A program made the translations under genes and the position numbers. From NCBI GenBank assembly GCA_964538565.1, contig CAZIGW010000225.1, positions 1-6,933 of the forward strand: a DNA stretch of 6,933 nt. Reading direction: 5' to 3'. The DNA is from CAYVBN01 sp964538565 (GTDB lineage Bacteria > Pseudomonadota > Alphaproteobacteria > Rhizobiales > Xanthobacteraceae). Positions 6,839-6,933 of this stretch are shown here, one piece after another. Below the pieces are notes generated by a model. The model ran no database searches, had not been told where the DNA came from, and was given only the letters and a program-made list of their open reading frames with translations. The stretch's first letter is position 1. Every line of letters begins with the position of its first letter.

Positions 6839-6872
6839 GGCGAACCGGCATCCCCTTCGCCGGAAAATGCTC
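6839..6872 (-). repeat. Degenerate Rhizobiales-type intergenic repeat
   Basis: Read on the minus strand, 6872-6839 begins GAGCATTTTCCGGCGAAG and continues to CCGGTTCGCC. It resembles, from memory, an abundant short palindromic intergenic repeat of Bradyrhizobium and relatives (GAGCATTTTCCAGCGAAG...ACCGGTTCGC). A weak second half may continue to about 6813. It holds a short stem, GGCGAA with TTCGCC, but no T-run, so it is not a clear intrinsic terminator. It starts on the last base of the upstream gene's stop codon. Confidence 0.45.
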
Positions 6873-6933
6873 TACCGTGTGAGAACGATGAAGTCGGTGT
6901 CGTTCGGGCCGGTTTCGGGACCGAGCCCCTTGT
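6872..6933 (-). CDS. C-terminal end of an unidentified upstream gene (partial)
   Basis: The minus strand reads an open frame from the window edge to a TAG at 6874-6872 that ends KGLGPETGPNDTDFIVLTR. Third codon positions are mostly G or C, the mix of acidic and hydrophobic residues looks protein-like, and an intergenic repeat begins exactly at the stop, all of which suit a real gene end. The piece is too short to place in a family. It lies 245 bases upstream of hyfB, beyond the promoter, so it is probably a separate transcription unit. A competing reading on the plus strand (ATG at 6888) cannot be excluded. Confidence 0.4.
   Translation of the reverse strand, partial: KGLGPETGPNDTDFIVLTR

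Noticed and set aside
6815..6866. A Rho-independent terminator for the upstream gene
   Set aside because: Short GGCGAA/TTCGCC stems exist, but no run of T follows on the minus strand; the sequence is better explained as a repeat.
6888..6933. A plus-strand gene starting with ATG at 6888
   Set aside because: The frame (MKSVSFGPVSGPSPL) is open but has no clear ribosome binding site; the opposite strand gives a more protein-like sequence with a stop at the repeat boundary. It cannot be fully excluded in so short a piece.

Overview
The window is about two-thirds GC and reads almost entirely on the minus strand. It holds a tightly packed run of genes for a membrane complex related to hydrogenase-4 (Hyf), formate hydrogenlyase and respiratory complex I. 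The base composition, the alphaproteobacterial style of promoter and an intergenic repeat that looks like a common Rhizobiales type point to an alphaproteobacterium, probably Hyphomicrobiales/Rhizobiales. This assignment is an inference; nothing here names a genus.

Layout, in the direction of transcription (right to left). Bases 6872-6933 look like the last codons of an upstream gene, which I do not recognise. Bases 6627-6871 are a noncoding gap with a degenerate repeat, a good sigma70-like promoter (6722-6750), an 11-bp inverted repeat whose arms lie on either side of that promoter, and a leader of about 90 bases. Then follow hyfB (6626-4623), hyfC (4626-3670), hyfE (3670-2999), hyfF (3002-1566) and hyfG (1569-37). 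A last gene starts at 34 and leaves the window after 11 codons; it is probably the small NuoB/HyfI-like subunit. Every junction is a 1-4 base overlap or a 2-base gap, so this is almost certainly one translationally coupled operon.

How the parts fit: HyfB and HyfF are NuoL/M/N-type antiporter-like subunits that keep the charged residues of the ion path. HyfC is the NuoH-like subunit joining membrane and peripheral arms. HyfE has a NuoK-like part. HyfG is a fused NuoC-NuoD-like large subunit. HyfD does not appear among these genes, and HyfH is absent from its usual place between HyfG and HyfI.

The main point of interest is HyfG. The two N-terminal cysteines that hold the NiFe site in true hydrogenases (RxCGxC) are both serine (R-V-S-G-D-S, residues 212-217). 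The C-terminal DPCxxC motif is not recognisable, and there is no cleavable C-terminal tail. The complex is therefore very unlikely to be a hydrogenase, even though automatic annotation would call it hydrogenase-4. It fits the poorly understood 'Ehr' (energy-converting hydrogenase-related) class, intermediate between group 4 hydrogenases and complex I, whose electron donor and acceptor are unknown. The long plus-strand open frames opposite these genes are shadows of high-GC coding sequence.
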